A DNA stretch of 64,000 bases from Isoetes taiwanensis (GCA_021234155.1 JAJEKV010000085.1:624001-688000), one strand, 5' to 3'; shown: positions 47,155 to 59,204, counted from the stretch's first letter. Translations and numbers: made by a program. The notes: generated by a model from the letters alone, not told the origin.

Positions 47155-48745
47155 GTTGGAGATGCTTCATAAAATTTCTGCGAATCTAGGGAATCTTAGA
47201 GAATCTAAAAGAATGTTCTTAGAATTTTATGAAATCTATGGTAATTTAAAAGAATCTAGGGAAATCTTTATGGGATCTTGAGGAATCTAGAGGAATCTCA
47301 ATATAACCTTAGGGAATCTAGTGGAATCTCAAAAGGATCTTTGAGAATCTAGGGAAATCTTCATATGATCTTAGAGAATCTAGGAGAATGAACATAGAAT
47401 ATTGGGGGATCTATGGGATTCTTGAGAGAATCTTTGAGAATCTGGGAGTGTCCTCATAAGATGTAAGGGAAGTTAAGAGAATCTAGATAGATTCTTGAGG
47501 AATAATCTTTGAAAATTTCGAGGAATCTGAAGAGAATCTTAGGGACTATAGGAAGCTCAAGAGGATCTATGGGAATCTGAGGAATCTTCATAGAATACTT
47601 GAGAATCTAGGGAAATCTTGATAGGATCTTCGAGAATCTAGGAGAATCTATATAGAATCTTGAGGAATCATGTGAATCTTGAGAGAATTTTTGGGAATCT
47701 ATGGGAACCCTGATGGAAACTTTGAAAATCTAGGGGAATCTTGATGAAATCTTGGAGAGCCTAAGGGAATCTTCATAGGATCTTAGAGAGTCTATGAGAA
47801 TCTACATAGATTCTTGGGGAATCTATGGGAATCTTGAGAGACTCTAGAGGAAGCTTGGAGAATCTAAGGGAATCTTCATGGAATCTAAGGAAATGTAGGA
47901 GAATCTACATAAAATCCTGGGGAATTTAGAGGAATCTTTTATGATCTAGGGGAATCTCGATAGAATCCTGGAGAACCTTGAGGACTTTCATATGATCTAA
48001 GGGAATCTAGGAGAATGTACATAGAATCTTGAGAAATGTAGAAGAATATTGGGATAATCTTTGGAAATCTAGGGGAATCTCTGTAGAATTTTAAGAATCT
48101 AAGAGAATCTTTCACACTGTATGTGCTTTGCAGGGTGAATCTTGGAATCTTAATGGAACCTATGGTACTTTAATTGAATCTAGGGGAATCTTCTTGGAAT
48201 CTTTGAGAATCTAAAGGAATCTCAAGACAGTGTTGGAATCAAAAGAAATCAAAAGAGAATCTTTGCGAATCTAGAGGAATCCAAGGGAATCTTCATAAAA
48301 TCTTTGACAATCTAGAGGAATCTTAATGGAATCTTGGAGAATCTAAAAAAATGTTCATAGGATCTTATAGAATCTAAGAGAAGGTACATAGAATCTTGGG
48401 GAATATCAGGAGAATCTTTGAGAGTCTAGAGAAATATAAGAAAATCTTCTTAAAATCTTTGAGAATCTCGGGAAATCTTAGAAATGGAACCTTTATAGAA
48501 TCTAAGGGAACGTAGGAAAATCTACAAAGAATCTTGGAGAATCTAGAGGAATCTTGGGATAATCTTTTCTAATCTAGAGGAATCTTAATAGAATCCTGGA
48601 GAATCTTGAGGAATTTTCATCTAATCCAAGGGAATCTAGGAGACTATACCTGGAACCTTGAGAAATGTAGAGGAATCTTGGGATAGTTTTTGAAAATCTA
48701 GGGGAATCTCTGTAGAATCTTAAGAATTTAAGAGAGTCTTTCACA
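47155..48745. repeat. AGAATCT-based satellite, ~1.6 kb, with ~630-bp higher-order repeat
   Basis: Short degenerate units of about 10-20 bases around GAATCT (GGAATCTAGG, GAGAATCTTG, GGAATCTTCAT) fill the stretch between the RT remnant and the 3' LTR region. The block at about 47930-48125 (ends AGAATCTTTCACACTG) is repeated at about 48570-48755 (ends AGAGTCTTTCACACTG), so there is a higher-order period near 630 bases. The minus-strand frame 48574-48774 is only the repeat read through. Confidence 0.85.
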
Positions 48746-49004
48746 CTGGGTATATTTTGTAGGTTATTTTTCACACATTTTTGTCACAAATTTCTCCAAA
48801 TGTGTAGGCCCGAAATATTAATAAACTTGTATACATATATACATTGTATATATTAATATAATAATGTACATAACAATCCATATACTAAAAAATTCAACCA
48901 TTGAAATAAAACCCTCCGGACCCCAGTTGTTCTTGCTTATATTTGTACAGAGCATCCAGCGGTTGGCAAGGAGCCTCAAGATGTTGATAAAAACAAATGT
49001 GTAC

Positions 49005-49015
49005 TGAAGGAGGAA
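49005..49015 (+). promoter_or_regulatory. Polypurine tract of the copia element
   Basis: GAAGGAGGAA directly precedes the TGATAG start of the 3' LTR, the usual position for plus-strand priming. Confidence 0.7.
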
Positions 49016-49702
49016 TGATAGAATATTGGAAATAGTACATCACATATTTGTTGCGGAACTAAACCTAAGGTTGGAGGTTTATGGAACTAAACCTAAGGTT
49101 GGAGGTGACATGTCCCTTGTTCGGTTTATTGGCTAGTCCATTGGGTTAGCAACTAAGAGATCTTGTGTTCAAGTCTCTGGGGGTCCGTCATATGTCCTCA
49201 TGGACGCTGCCAATGTGGCATGACGTAAAAATACTATCTATCTTATAAATATTTATTGTGGCCATTGAAAGTTAATGTTCACATGTAATTAAACTTGGTA
49301 TATGGTTGAGGAGGTTTAGGCGATTGATTTGGAGCCAAAATCATTCAAATGAATCTAGGCCAATGCCAGTCTATAACCAAGGCAAACTGATGGGATTCAT
49401 CCGTACATATCTGTAAACAACACAGCCAATACTGAACCATTTCAATCATATCTAGAGCATAAGCAACTAATTAGGTTAAGACTGCTGAATGGTCAAAGAA
49501 GCTACAATGATCAAGTCAATGCCAGTACTACAGTAACTAAATAATGAAAGTCCAATGGTTTGCATTTGAATCAAATTCAATAGTTGAGTAGTGACAAGGG
49601 AATTTATGCATTTGACATTGAATTTGGCTAGAACTTTCAATTAAATTGAGTTGCTAACCATAAGAATTTGAATGTGCATTAAGTTGTTCGCGTTGAATAC
49701 CA
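49016..49702 (+). repeat. Copia 3' LTR with an inserted tRNA-like segment
   Basis: Same ends as the 5' LTR (TGATAGAATATTGG ... GTTGAATACCA). Many substitutions separate the two LTRs. An extra ~130 bases at about 49108-49240 have no counterpart in the 5' LTR. Confidence 0.8.
49108..49240 (+). mobile_element. SINE-like (tRNA-derived) insertion in the 3' LTR
   Basis: TTGGCTAGTCCATTGGGTTA resembles a pol III A box with D-arm, and TGTGTTCAAGTCTC about 30 bases later resembles a B box. It is missing from the 5' LTR and from copy A's LTR, so it entered after the copia insertion. No clear poly(A) or target duplication was found. Confidence 0.45.
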
Positions 49703-49705
49703 GCG

Positions 49706-50020
49706 GTCTAGCTCTTTAGTATTTGCACATGTGCATGAACTTATGGTGCTTTCTTAAATTTAATGACTTTTGTCTTTTATTGCCAACATAGACCAAATGG
49801 CCTATTACGAACATTTTAAGGATATTCTCCCACCCACCACACAATTGAGGCTTTGCGCCAAACAAGGACAAAATAAACTACTGATATTCTATTTTACCAG
49901 ATACCCATCAAATCAATAAATGGGTATTTGTATGGAGGAAGAAGCTGAGTGTATCATGCCAAAAAGAAAAATAATCCAACTTTAAGAAGCCGTCCTAGAT
50001 GACAAACAAATATGGAACAC
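49706..50020. repeat. Host repeat R, right part
   Basis: Begins GTCTAGCTCTTTAG and aligns with 58760-59012 (ATATTCTCCCACCC, AAATCAATAAATGGGT, AAGAAAAA.AATCCAACTTTAA). With 36311-36475 it rebuilds the repeat found uninterrupted at 58650-59015. Confidence 0.75.
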
Positions 50021-53000
50021 ATGTAAGGTGAGATTGGTAGGCTGAGATATGTAGGTTGAGATATGTAGGTTTGAATTGCAATAACCATTTTGGCCATGCC
50101 TTTTGCTAGATAGCTTGCATGTGCATGAAATTGGTGTTATTAGGTAGCTCTGAAGAGCTTTTCAAGAGCTATCCAACATTAGTTCGAACAGATTTTTGGC
50201 ATCCAAATTTAGAAAGTGATCCTCACTAGACCTCTTTTCATCCAATTTCAAAATTTGAGAAGTTTGGATCTAAATGTACATTAATGTCACTTGCCTAAAA
50301 CTTGCTTGCATGCTTATGAACTTACATCATAAGATAGATATGTTGGTGATATTCAAAAAGAAACTATTGTTGTGGAATGTGGATTTCTCACTGGAAAGTT
50401 AATTTAGTGAAAAGAAATTGAAACTTCTTGTTTTGGTGTGTTATGGGAGATGTTGTTTTTTTTGTTTTAAAAAAAAATAAAAATTCAAAAAACATTGGCA
50501 AATTCATGAATAACATATAAACCATTGAAAGAGGTGGTTGTTTAATACTAAAAAAAGATCTGGGGCATGAAATTTTTTATTCGAAGATTGTAGGAGCATG
50601 ATGAGCATATCATGTAGACATAAATAGGAATTAGGTTGAATGGATACATTAAATATTAAAGAGTATGCACTTATAGAAGGGGAACTACTGCACATACATG
50701 GCATATAAGACCCTCCCTGCAATCAATGTGCCATTGACCCTGCCCTAAAATCCCTTTGGACCAGATTGAATATAGAATATCCATAAAGGTAACGGTAAAG
50801 CATGATGCATTTCTATGCTCTACTAATTTTGGTGTCTTTTGGTGGATTTGACATCCTCATATTTTTATCTAGCATATTTGGACAACGAGGAAAAGAGTAT
50901 GAGCAATCCTGACAATCAAGTGATCCCTCTATACTCCAAGCATGTACATACTTATAATACTAAAAAAAGAAATATAGTCTAAAAGAGTCAATCAAACATT
51001 CAACGTACCATTGTACACTCTACACTGGAGGCAGAGTAAGAAATGCTCCTACTTACTTTCCATCCATGTTCAATAAATGAATTTTAGCAATCCTTTCTAA
51101 GAAAATAAGTCAAATCTCTTGTAGTTTGAAAAATAGAAGCTATTAAGAGTACATCTTTATATGTTCATAGATTTGAAGAAGAGGAATAATATAAATAGGT
51201 AGAGACTTTCTAGGATAATTTTATATTCTATAATAATGACATTTGATTGAAGGAGTTTTGGGACATTGAGTCTTAACATCAAAATGATGGTGGTGGTTAC
51301 AACAATATTGCACATTAAAAGATATTTCAAGCAATTTAGATGACATCTTGTTAGATTGAGCCAAATTAATGAGCCATAGAAACAGTAGTACCAAGATAAG
51401 AGCTGATGCCTTATATGGTATAGCTTGTGTGTTTAGAGACTTAATAGTATGTGCTATTTACGGTTGCATGACTGGGATGGATTTGTTAGAAGAAGTTCAC
51501 TTCTTAAAATTGTTTTCCACTTCGTTGATTGATAAGGACAGATAAAGAAGCAACAGTCGAAGTAAAGTTGCATTTGTGCCCTACATTTAAACCTATTTCA
51601 TGTTGGACACATAGAGTGGGAGTATCGTTGCATCTGATGCGCCATGTATTTATAATAGTCTTTTCACATGCGCATAGTATTTCATAGATGTGAGTGAAAA
51701 AATGTGGTCCCTCTTTGTTTATAGCAAAGGAAAGAGGATTCTGTTTTATGCTAAATGTAGAATAGAAGTTGATTCCAATTAAAATAACACTAAAGTTGTA
51801 ATTTATAGTCTGTAATTTTGATGTTGTGATGTGTCTTTTTTGGATAATTTTATGTCTTTTATTGGATAATTTTATACTCGATTCTACGTTCACCATGTTA
51901 TCAAATAAACTTCTTCTCTCTTGGCTTTATAGACCTTCAAATTTTGGAAATGCCCATAAATAAGCTACCATTCAAGATATATGGAAAGATTTGACATTGT
52001 TTAATTAAGTATGAGAACACCAACATGCCACATAAGATCTACTTCAATGCATTCAAAATTTTTATTTATCATTTTATCACACGCTCTGAAGATATATTAC
52101 TACTAAAATGGGTCTGGAAGCATGTTCAGATATCTCAATGTGACAACAAACATCCCAGTTTAAGATATAAATAATATAGTTTGTTAGTAGCTGACCTGTA
52201 GTGAAATAATATAATAACAACCTCCAGCTATATAACCTGTGAATTTGTTTTAAGCTTCAGTGACTGGCTAAAGAGCAAGTGGCTAAAGAGCAGCCAGTGA
52301 TTCAACAAATGCCTTTTGCAAAACCTTCTCTAAGGACAAAAAACAAATGGAGCTGCATTTGCCACATGGATGCCTACAAAGAGATAGTAAGAATGAATAA
52401 AAGAGAACACATTAATTGCATTACAAAAAGAACCTCACCTCCATAAATCTCAGTTGAAAATAGACGCCCACTTGATATTTTCAAGATCGCCATGATGCAG
52501 ACTGCTCTACTGACATAATCGAGACAGGGTTGGGATAAACCTTCAATAAGAAGTCACAGAAAAGAAGAGATGTACCAAAGAGCACACATAAGAACACATG
52601 ATGTATCAGAATAAATTGCAGAGTAGATCATAAGAAATTGTGGAAAGCTCATGTTTTACATCTAACAATAATATTAAGATAAGAATGTTATGCCGAGCAT
52701 TTTGAACCAAAGAAGCGACAATAGAAAAAGCCTATTGGCATCATTTATATTTTGATTATCAATGCTTCAAATAGCAGGTCAATTTCTTATCAGATCGATA
52801 TCCAAATTTGCCCTAAATAGTTGCAGCAGAATAAAATATTCAAGTCGAATATTGGAGCTCAGCTAGGATTGAAAATCAGAGTAGGCAATATAAGAATAAA
52901 AAATGTAATTTCAATGGAGAAGAGATAAAAGAGCAGTTACATAACGGAGATGCGATATATATAGTGCATAGTTAGTTGAATCCTAGAATAAAGACTATTC

Positions 53001-53130
53001 CAAGTGTTTAACAATTAATGCAACTCACTGCAACTTCTCGCTAGATTTAGATCAAGCGATACCCTCGCACGTGGTGTTGATGGTGTTTTCATTTACCTGC
53101 TAGATGAAGGAAGAAATATGTGAGTACATC
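50021..53130. other. 3.1 kb without a recognisable gene
   Basis: AT-rich sequence. The 130-aa minus-strand frame at 51504-51896 has no recognised motif and a biased composition. A minus-strand piece ending STEIYGG at a GGAG|GTGAGG donor (about 52437-52550) could be an exon but has no partner I can prove. Confidence 0.4.
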
Positions 53131-53133
53131 TGC

Positions 53134-53270
53134 CTAACTTGCTAAAGAAAGGAAAAAGGAATACTTAGCTCGTAGAACAAATGGAGCCCTTGCTTGCACA
53201 ACCCCAGCAAAGCAGGCAAAGAAGAATGAGGTCGCCATAGCTGCTTCTTCCAGCAAAGATGAACAGTTAA
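53134..53270 (-). CDS. Possible exon of unknown gene
   Basis: Minus-strand frame SSLLEEAAMATSFFFACFAG then VVQARAPFVLRAKYSF. It is hydrophobic and Ala-rich, could be a membrane or targeting segment, and has an AG acceptor-like site (TGGAAG) before it. No family recognised and no continuing exon established. Confidence 0.2.
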
Positions 53271-53767
53271 GTCTAAAAAACAATAGATAAACATAATGAT
53301 AGAAACATAAAATCAATTGTCGGATCTGTGTGAGGGAACCTTGAAGTCTCTAAAATATTGAGCAATAATTTGTTTTGTGTATAAGCTACCACGAAAAGAA
53401 AAGGCACTATGGATTCTGCAATACCATGATGGTAATAATATTGCTATAAGGCCTGTTGTTGAATATCATGAATGTGCTAGGAATGGAAACGAAGTCCGAA
53501 CACCTTTCTTCTTAAACAACACTTAATATTTACTTCTCAATGTAACTTGTTCAAGGAATGGCTTTGCTTTCTCCAACATTTTGAATTTTCATGTATATGT
53601 AGGAATGAAGAAGTTGATGCTATGAATTTTGCAAGAATCCAAATACTCTACCGCAGGAAGTGCAACTCAAATGCTGCCATCTATTACTTACCATGGCAAT
53701 AACTACCAGAAGTGGTAAATAGCTTGAGTGTCAGTGTAGCAGCAGCAGAAATAGTACTCAGAAGTTC

Positions 53768-56006
53768 ATGAAGACAATTGTTGATAATGACTATCATGTG
53801 ATAAAATGTATTTACAATGAGCTTGAGAAGATCATCAGAAATTTCATTTGGAAAGGCTCACACTCAGTCGTCACTCGTGCTAAAAAATATGGTGGCCTTG
53901 GCTGTAAAGACTTATATCTCCAAGCATGTGCTTTGGCTGGTAAATTTATTTGGAGAACTCTTGAGGGGAACAATTCTCAGAGCCTCAATTTTCATCGCAT
54001 CAAGGCAAAATCGCTTTATCCCCGAGGGCATCCCTCAATAAAACATTCCCCCTCGAATCTGCTTTCTATCCTTTACATCCGTGTACCAACACCTCCCTCT
54101 TATGCATAACATGATTAGAGCTTGGAATGTTGTTCAAAATTGTTTTGATGAGCCCGTGTGGAAGATCATTATATGAATTCTTCCTTTGTTTTGGTCTCAT
54201 TGGCTTCAAAGACAAAGAATGGGAATACTTTGGCTTTGAGACATCCCAAAATTTATAAAAATGGCTCCATCATAGTATCACCATGTCGAAATTTATATTC
54301 GAATGGGCATCTCATTTCTTGACTAACATTAGAGGCTAATCCATGGAACCTCCAAAGGATAAAGCCGCTCTACTTTCATCTCAAATATCCCGGATAATAA
54401 TGCTAATTTAGCGTAGAGTGGCAATGGTCTTATGTGGAAAATAAATGGTATCAACAAGTATAAAGTTAACACGCCTATGCTCGTCCAATCACAAGACAAC
54501 CTATGTAAAAGCCAGACAAAGTGGTCTCTTACGTAAGAGGAATGCCATAATTTATTTAATAACACTTGGAATCCTATTGTCCTCCTAAAGTAAACTACTT
54601 TGTCCGGGTTGATTGCTCAAAAAGCCTCCCAAATCTGGTTTCCTTATCTAAGAGAAATTCTACTATCAGGCCTACATGTCTTTCTAATTGTTCCAAAGAT
54701 GAAACCATGCAAAGATATCTTTGAATGTCCTAAGTCGCTACAATTTTGGACTTGGTTCTACAAGAATTTGGTCACCATTTCGTGCATAACCAATTTAACT
54801 TGTTAAAATGCATTCAGAATAATGATGCCTTCAAGAACACTATTATGTTTACTGCTCTATGGAACATTTGGAAAGCAAGAAATAGGATAGTGCATGGTCA
54901 TAAAAATTTCTCCTTATTCTGGATTAAAATGCATTTTCAATTGGATCTAGAAGCTTTTGGTACTGCTCACAAAAGTAAATTTGCAGATTCTTATGACAGG
55001 AAATGGGATGCAATTGGTAAATTTATAGGTGGCTTTAACATTTTTGTTTCAGACCTTCATGTGATTAATTCTAATGCCCCTTTTTCTGATGATATTGATA
55101 GAGTACCTGGAATTTCTCAAGGGTGAAGGCAGAAACAGATTTGACACAATGTTAAGCTACCATGAGGCTACCTTGTACTGCAACAATACAGGTGTCACAG
55201 ATCTTGAGCCTCCAGGGCCTAATGCAACAGCAGATGAAGTGAAACTCTACCAGGTCAGAATCAACAGTAATGAAAACACTTGGGCTAAGATATATTGTAG
55301 GGAGGTGGTACAGATGTATTGCATTTTCAACTTCCTCTTCATGTACCACTACTCTTTGACTGATAGGCAGCTAAGCAGATACAGGGAATTATATTATTCT
55401 CATAAGATGATGGCTGACTTGTATGGCACTTTGCTACTTCTGATGGGAAAAGAAGATATTCACTCCCTGCTGATGGAGAATGGATCAGAGTTCAACAGTT
55501 ATAAGTTTGGTACAGATAAAGGCTTCTACCGGTATACAATTCCATTTTCGACCGTGATAATGCAAAGAATGAGCTATCACATCCATAAAAGCCACCCAAA
55601 CCTTACACTTCCCCTTTCTTTTTTACATCCAAATTCCTGTCACATTGCCATCTGCTAATGCTCAATACTTTATCTATTGCTTGTTTAACTTTATGCTCTA
55701 GCTTTTTGCTTGGCTTCTTGTTCATGCAGGTTTTTGGACTTCTGCTCACAGCAGGAGTTTATGATTTTTGCTGCATCAGCATAGTGCAAGATACATCATA
55801 TATTTATCTTGTTACTCAAACTTGGATTTGCTGGTCATAAGCTCTTTCAAAATACTTGAAGATACATATTATTACTTGTCTACATAAACTTGTTAAATTT
55901 TTGGTGGCTGATAGTGTGGATTCTCACCACTTGCCACAACATTGTATGGCTTTAATTAATTAATGGAAAAAACACCTCTTACTCTCAAAAAAAAAAAAAA
56001 AAAAAT
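53768..56006 (+). mobile_element. 5'-truncated L1-type LINE with poly(A) tail
   Basis: ORF2 remains: NELEKIIRNFIWKGS and KKYGGLGCKDLYLQACALAGK (RT C-terminal end, 53820-53950), a zinc-binding end region around IFECPKSLQFWTWF (about 54720-54760), and LWNIWKARNRIVHG (about 54855-54900). Stops and shifts separate these. A 20-base A-run at 55987-56006 marks the 3' end. The endonuclease and most of RT are lacking, as in 5'-truncated LINE copies. Confidence 0.75.
55074..55658 (+). CDS. Unassigned open frame inside the LINE 3' region (194 aa)
   Basis: Open over 194 codons between the LINE ORF2 end and the poly(A). From about residue 17 the composition is protein-like (FDTMLSYHEATLYCNNTG, VVQMYCIFNFLFMYHYSL, MMADLYGTLLLLMGKEDIHS). 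It overlaps the tail of the ORF2 remnant in another frame. I recognise no family. It may be a LINE-specific 3' ORF or captured host sequence. Confidence 0.35.
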   Translation: MPLFLMILIEYLEFLKGEGRNRFDTMLSYHEATLYCNNTGVTDLEPPGPNATADEVKLYQVRINSNENTWAKIYCREVVQMYCIFNFLFMYHYSLTDRQLSRYRELYYSHKMMADLYGTLLLLMGKEDIHSLLMENGSEFNSYKFGTDKGFYRYTIPFSTVIMQRMSYHIHKSHPNLTLPLSFLHPNSCHIAIC

Positions 56007-56324
56007 AATGGACATACCTTAGAACAACAAAAAATCTTAATTCAGGATAAATCTCTAAAGAAACCAAGAATTATGCATGCTATCATTTGCCACTCATTTC
56101 TGCAATCATTTGCGCTACGTGCTTCATTACAACAATGTCATCAATCCGAGCCCTCGGATCGTTATTCTGGGACGGGACAAGTAGCTATATATGTGCTCCT
56201 CTTCTTGTGGCTCGTTATCGGCGTCTTCTCACAGCAGCATCTCTTTCCTTGTCCATTGCTTCCCACCCTACCCACCCTTACATGTTATTTTGAGTTCATC
56301 TATTGTTTATATGTTTCTGTTCAG

Positions 56325-56500
56325 TACTGACTATTCGTTGGGTGATGCTTTTTCCACCAGATGGCTGATGCAAATTATTTTTCAACCACTGGGTGATGCT
56401 ATCTATATTTTTCCACCCGTTGGGTGATGCTAGATGATCTCCACCTGTCAGTGATGCTATTTTTTCTTTTTTCACCTCTCGGTGATATTTTCTATTTCTA
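56325..56500 (+). repeat. Minisatellite, ~30-bp unit, about six copies
   Basis: The unit GGTGATGCT...TTTTTCCACC(C/A)(G/A)TTG recurs at about 56340, 56366, 56391, 56423, 56450 and 56481 with unit lengths of 25-32 bases. Confidence 0.75.
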
Positions 56501-56509
56501 TATATGTTT

Positions 56510-58260
56510 GTTTATAGTTCCTAATGTCTAATGGGTGTTTTTGTTTTCTGGGGACTATTTTCTTAGTGGGTGCTCGCCTGCCACGGTTGTACCTATTTTA
56601 TTAACGTTTAATGGGTACTTTCTAGGTATTTCTCCTTTTTTCCAGGTTTCACACATTCCATGGCCGATTTTTGTGTTCTTTGTGAGTCCCTTCCCAGAAT
56701 TATGAATTACAGAAAAGAGCCATAAAAGGCAGTTCTACTATATTACTCTGCATGGCGCTTTTGAGATGCAAATTTGGATATGTCAATCAAAAACAGGTAG
56801 AGCTTATTGTTGTCAAGCTGCAAAAGTATGAATCTATGAAGTTGATTATCAAATAATAGCTTCAAAAGATGCAATACCTATAAGAGCCTCCATTTGATAA
56901 ACCTAGCCTACTGCAAATTTTCTCCTCGAGAAATAATCTTGACAATCCATGGAATGGATTTAGAGTCTAGAATAAAAAATCCAGCTTAACCTAAACAGAT
57001 GTCCATCTTTACCAGCTTGCATCAATCTTTTGAACTTCAAAAACCATAAATTCGATGCACGTCTTACCATAAATCTGCTTCATACCATAATACGAATGAA
57101 GGTTTCTTCATCCATGGCTATTGTGCAAATCAAAAGGCATTATCCTGGTTGCAAAAATCGGCCCAAGAAGCAAATCTACTGGACGCAACAAATGCTGACA
57201 TGCAGCTCAGTTAGAATCGAAGGAAGCAGAAGCTCTTCATAAATCGATCACAAAGCGATTTAGCATGCAAATCTCTTTGAAGGTATCCTTATGGATGCCA
57301 CGGGGATGCATGCGGGTTTCTTTGTGTTGGTCTATCGACTGGATAAGAGTCAGAATCGAAGAAGAAAAAATCTTTAAGGGAAATTACTTCGATTTTTGGA
57401 AATCGGCAAGTTTTTTTGGCAGTAAAAAACCCAAAAAATTATAGAAAATTATTTTAAAAAAATTCCAAAGATGTTTTTAGTCGAACCAAAAATCCCAAAT
57501 TAACAAGGTTGATAGCACAAATTCCATATCAAATCAAAACAAAAAGTTTCAATTTTTTTGTCCGATACAAAATGTGGTCACGATAACATCATCTCTTCAC
57601 TATCTTTATAAAAGCTTACTCCACTACAATAATAAAAGACAAAGGATATGCCCAGAATGATTAGCTGGACAGAGAGTATTATTTGCTGCTGTACAAATCA
57701 TCTTTTAATCAGGTTTGGAACCCTACCAAATCTGCCAAAAAATTTGCTTTTTTGACATAGAAAATTTAAACAAATATGAGCATATCATACATCATCAGAA
57801 AGATCCCAGAGGAAGCTTTCCAAAGCAATAAACAACACACAAAATAAAGTTCGGACTCAAAAGTTATGATAAAAATAATATTACCATCAAATCTATAGTT
57901 TGCATCGAAAAGTACAAAAAGCAGGCACCTACCTTAATAGATCTAGATCAAATCATATGACACTGGGCTCTCTATATAAGCTTCCAATGAGCCCAAGATC
58001 ATCTAAATCTGACCTCTGTAGCTTAAGTTATGAGTGCAGAAATAATTGGCATTCTCTCTCTAGTGCTTCTCTTCTTTATCTATTTTTAGTGCCTTAGATA
58101 TTACATACAATGGTTTGGTAAAAAAGAACGTCTCATAAAAACCTTATTTTTTATTCAAACCTTTTTTTTTCCAACAAAGATTTGTAAAAAGCATTTGCAA
58201 ATATAATAGCTTGAACCTTTTCATCAAAAGATTCGCTATTAGTTAGTTTAAATTATATAA
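56510..58260. other. 1.75 kb without a recognisable gene
   Basis: AT-rich, with homopolymer runs near 57400-57500 and 58160. Short frames at 57030-57242 and 57900-58097 show no motif. Confidence 0.4.
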
Positions 58261-58276
58261 GGGATGCTGCCATTCT

Positions 58277-58565
58277 CTATGCTTTACCTCCCTTGGATGG
58301 GTCAATCCTTGCTCCTTTTCTTCTCATTCTTGCCAGTGTTTTAAACAACACCCTTGCTTCCTGTCGGCATCTCGAACAAGGCAGACCACTTCCAAAGTCC
58401 CATCCTCCATTGACATCTCCCTTGTCGTACCACACACAATGGAGACCACAACCACCAATTGGAACCATGTCGCCGACTAGTTCATCAAAGGCCGGCCCAT
58501 CCCTCCCTATCTTTGACTTCTCCTTCGGCAATGGGGAAGAAGCGACAATAGGGAAGGACCATGAG
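58277..58565 (-). CDS. Hypothetical minus-strand ORF (~95 aa)
   Basis: A GC-richer island. On the minus strand it reads LPKEKSKIGRDGPAFDELVG, then GGCGLHCVWYDKGDVNGGWD and LPCSRCRQEARVLFKTLARM, ending KGGKA and a stop. The paired Cys (LPCSRC) and even composition look coding. The opposite strand is also open (58293-58574) but is Pro/Ser-rich and less convincing. No family recognised; no in-frame ATG near the 5' end, so it may be an exon or retrocopy fragment. Confidence 0.3.
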
Positions 58566-58649
58566 TGGCCATGATACGGAAGTCATCTTTAACTGCTCCA
58601 ATGAGTAAATGACAAAAAGAATATTTTGAGCATATTCTCATAGATTTAT

Positions 58650-59015
58650 ATTCCAAATGTGTGCATGGTTGATGCTGGCGAAGTATTTGACATGATGTAT
58701 CACTATTCCATCATATCATGGAATGTCTTAATATTCACGTAGGCAGAGAATGGACAAGGGGGTCTAGCCCTTCAGTTATTTGTGGCTGCATTAAATTGAA
58801 TTGAATTGAATTTTGTTTTTTATGGTTTATAAATATTCTAAGAATATCCTTCCACCCTCCACAAAACCGAGGAACCAAGGGACAAAACAAGAGGCGAGCC
58901 CTATAATATTCTCTCCATCAAATCAATAGATGGGTGTTTGAATGGAGGATGAAGCCAAGTGATCCTGCCAAAAAGAAAAAGAATCCAACTTTAACAAGCA
59001 GTACTAGATGCCGAA
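58650..59015. repeat. Host repeat R, uninterrupted copy
   Basis: Aligns with 36311-36475 and then directly with 49706-50020, that is, the copia target without the copia element. It ends about 15 bases before the G-boxes of the following gene, so it forms the upstream flank of that promoter. Confidence 0.75.
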
Positions 59016-59029
59016 CCAATGTGATGCTG

Positions 59030-59044
59030 CCACGTGGCACGTGG
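59030..59044 (+). promoter_or_regulatory. Double G-box (CACGTG twice)
   Basis: CCACGTGGCACGTGG holds two CACGTG cores (59031-59036 and 59038-59043), 127 bases upstream of the gene's ATG. G-boxes bind bZIP and bHLH factors and occur in light- and ABA-responsive plant promoters; the actual inducer here is unknown. Confidence 0.7.
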
Positions 59045-59111
59045 ATAGGGCAAAAGCAAACGATTCCTGGGAGAGAGGACCGCTTTCATTTTCAGGTCGG
59101 AGCTTTAGAAG

Positions 59112-59204
59112 ATGAAGGCCCATCCGCTCAGCGCCCGCTGTAATCCGGCGTTCTCGAGGAGCTCCTTCTATGGCCGTCGCCTCGCCTTCAATCTTTGTGG
59201 CTAG
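59112..59204 (+). CDS. Upstream ORF overlapping the start of the DUF7866-like gene
   Basis: ATG at 59112, 58 bases before the main ATG and in another frame; 30 codons ending TAG at 59202-59204 inside exon 1. If the transcript begins upstream of it, it would lower translation of the main frame. Transcript start unknown. Confidence 0.35.
   Translation: MKAHPLSARCNPAFSRSSFYGRRLAFNLCG

Larger units (their letters stand above)
36476..49702 (+). mobile_element. Ty1/copia retrotransposon, old and nested (13.2 kb with insertion)
   Basis: Bounded by LTRs at 36476-37041 and 49016-49702 and by the 5-base direct repeat GTCTA (36471-36475 and 49706-49710). Order inside is PBS, gag zinc knuckle, protease, integrase remains, linker to RT, RT start, then a satellite block and the PPT. 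This gag-PR-IN-RT order is that of Ty1/copia. The LTRs differ at many sites and the 3' LTR has a ~130-bp extra segment, so the insertion is old. Several stops are Trp or Cys codons altered by G-to-A, as expected from decay of methylated cytosines. The integrase core and most of RT/RNase H are missing. Confidence 0.85.

Noticed and set aside
48574-48774. Minus-strand coding frame (66 aa)
   Set aside because: It is the GAATCT satellite read in one frame; the peptide is a repeat of DS.RFS-like units.
54329-54565. Minus-strand frame of 78 aa inside the LINE
   Set aside because: Antisense to decayed LINE ORF2 sequence, no motif.
58293-58574. Plus-strand 93-aa frame with a signal-like start
   Set aside because: Pro/Ser-rich antisense of a more protein-like minus-strand frame; no supporting splice site or motif.
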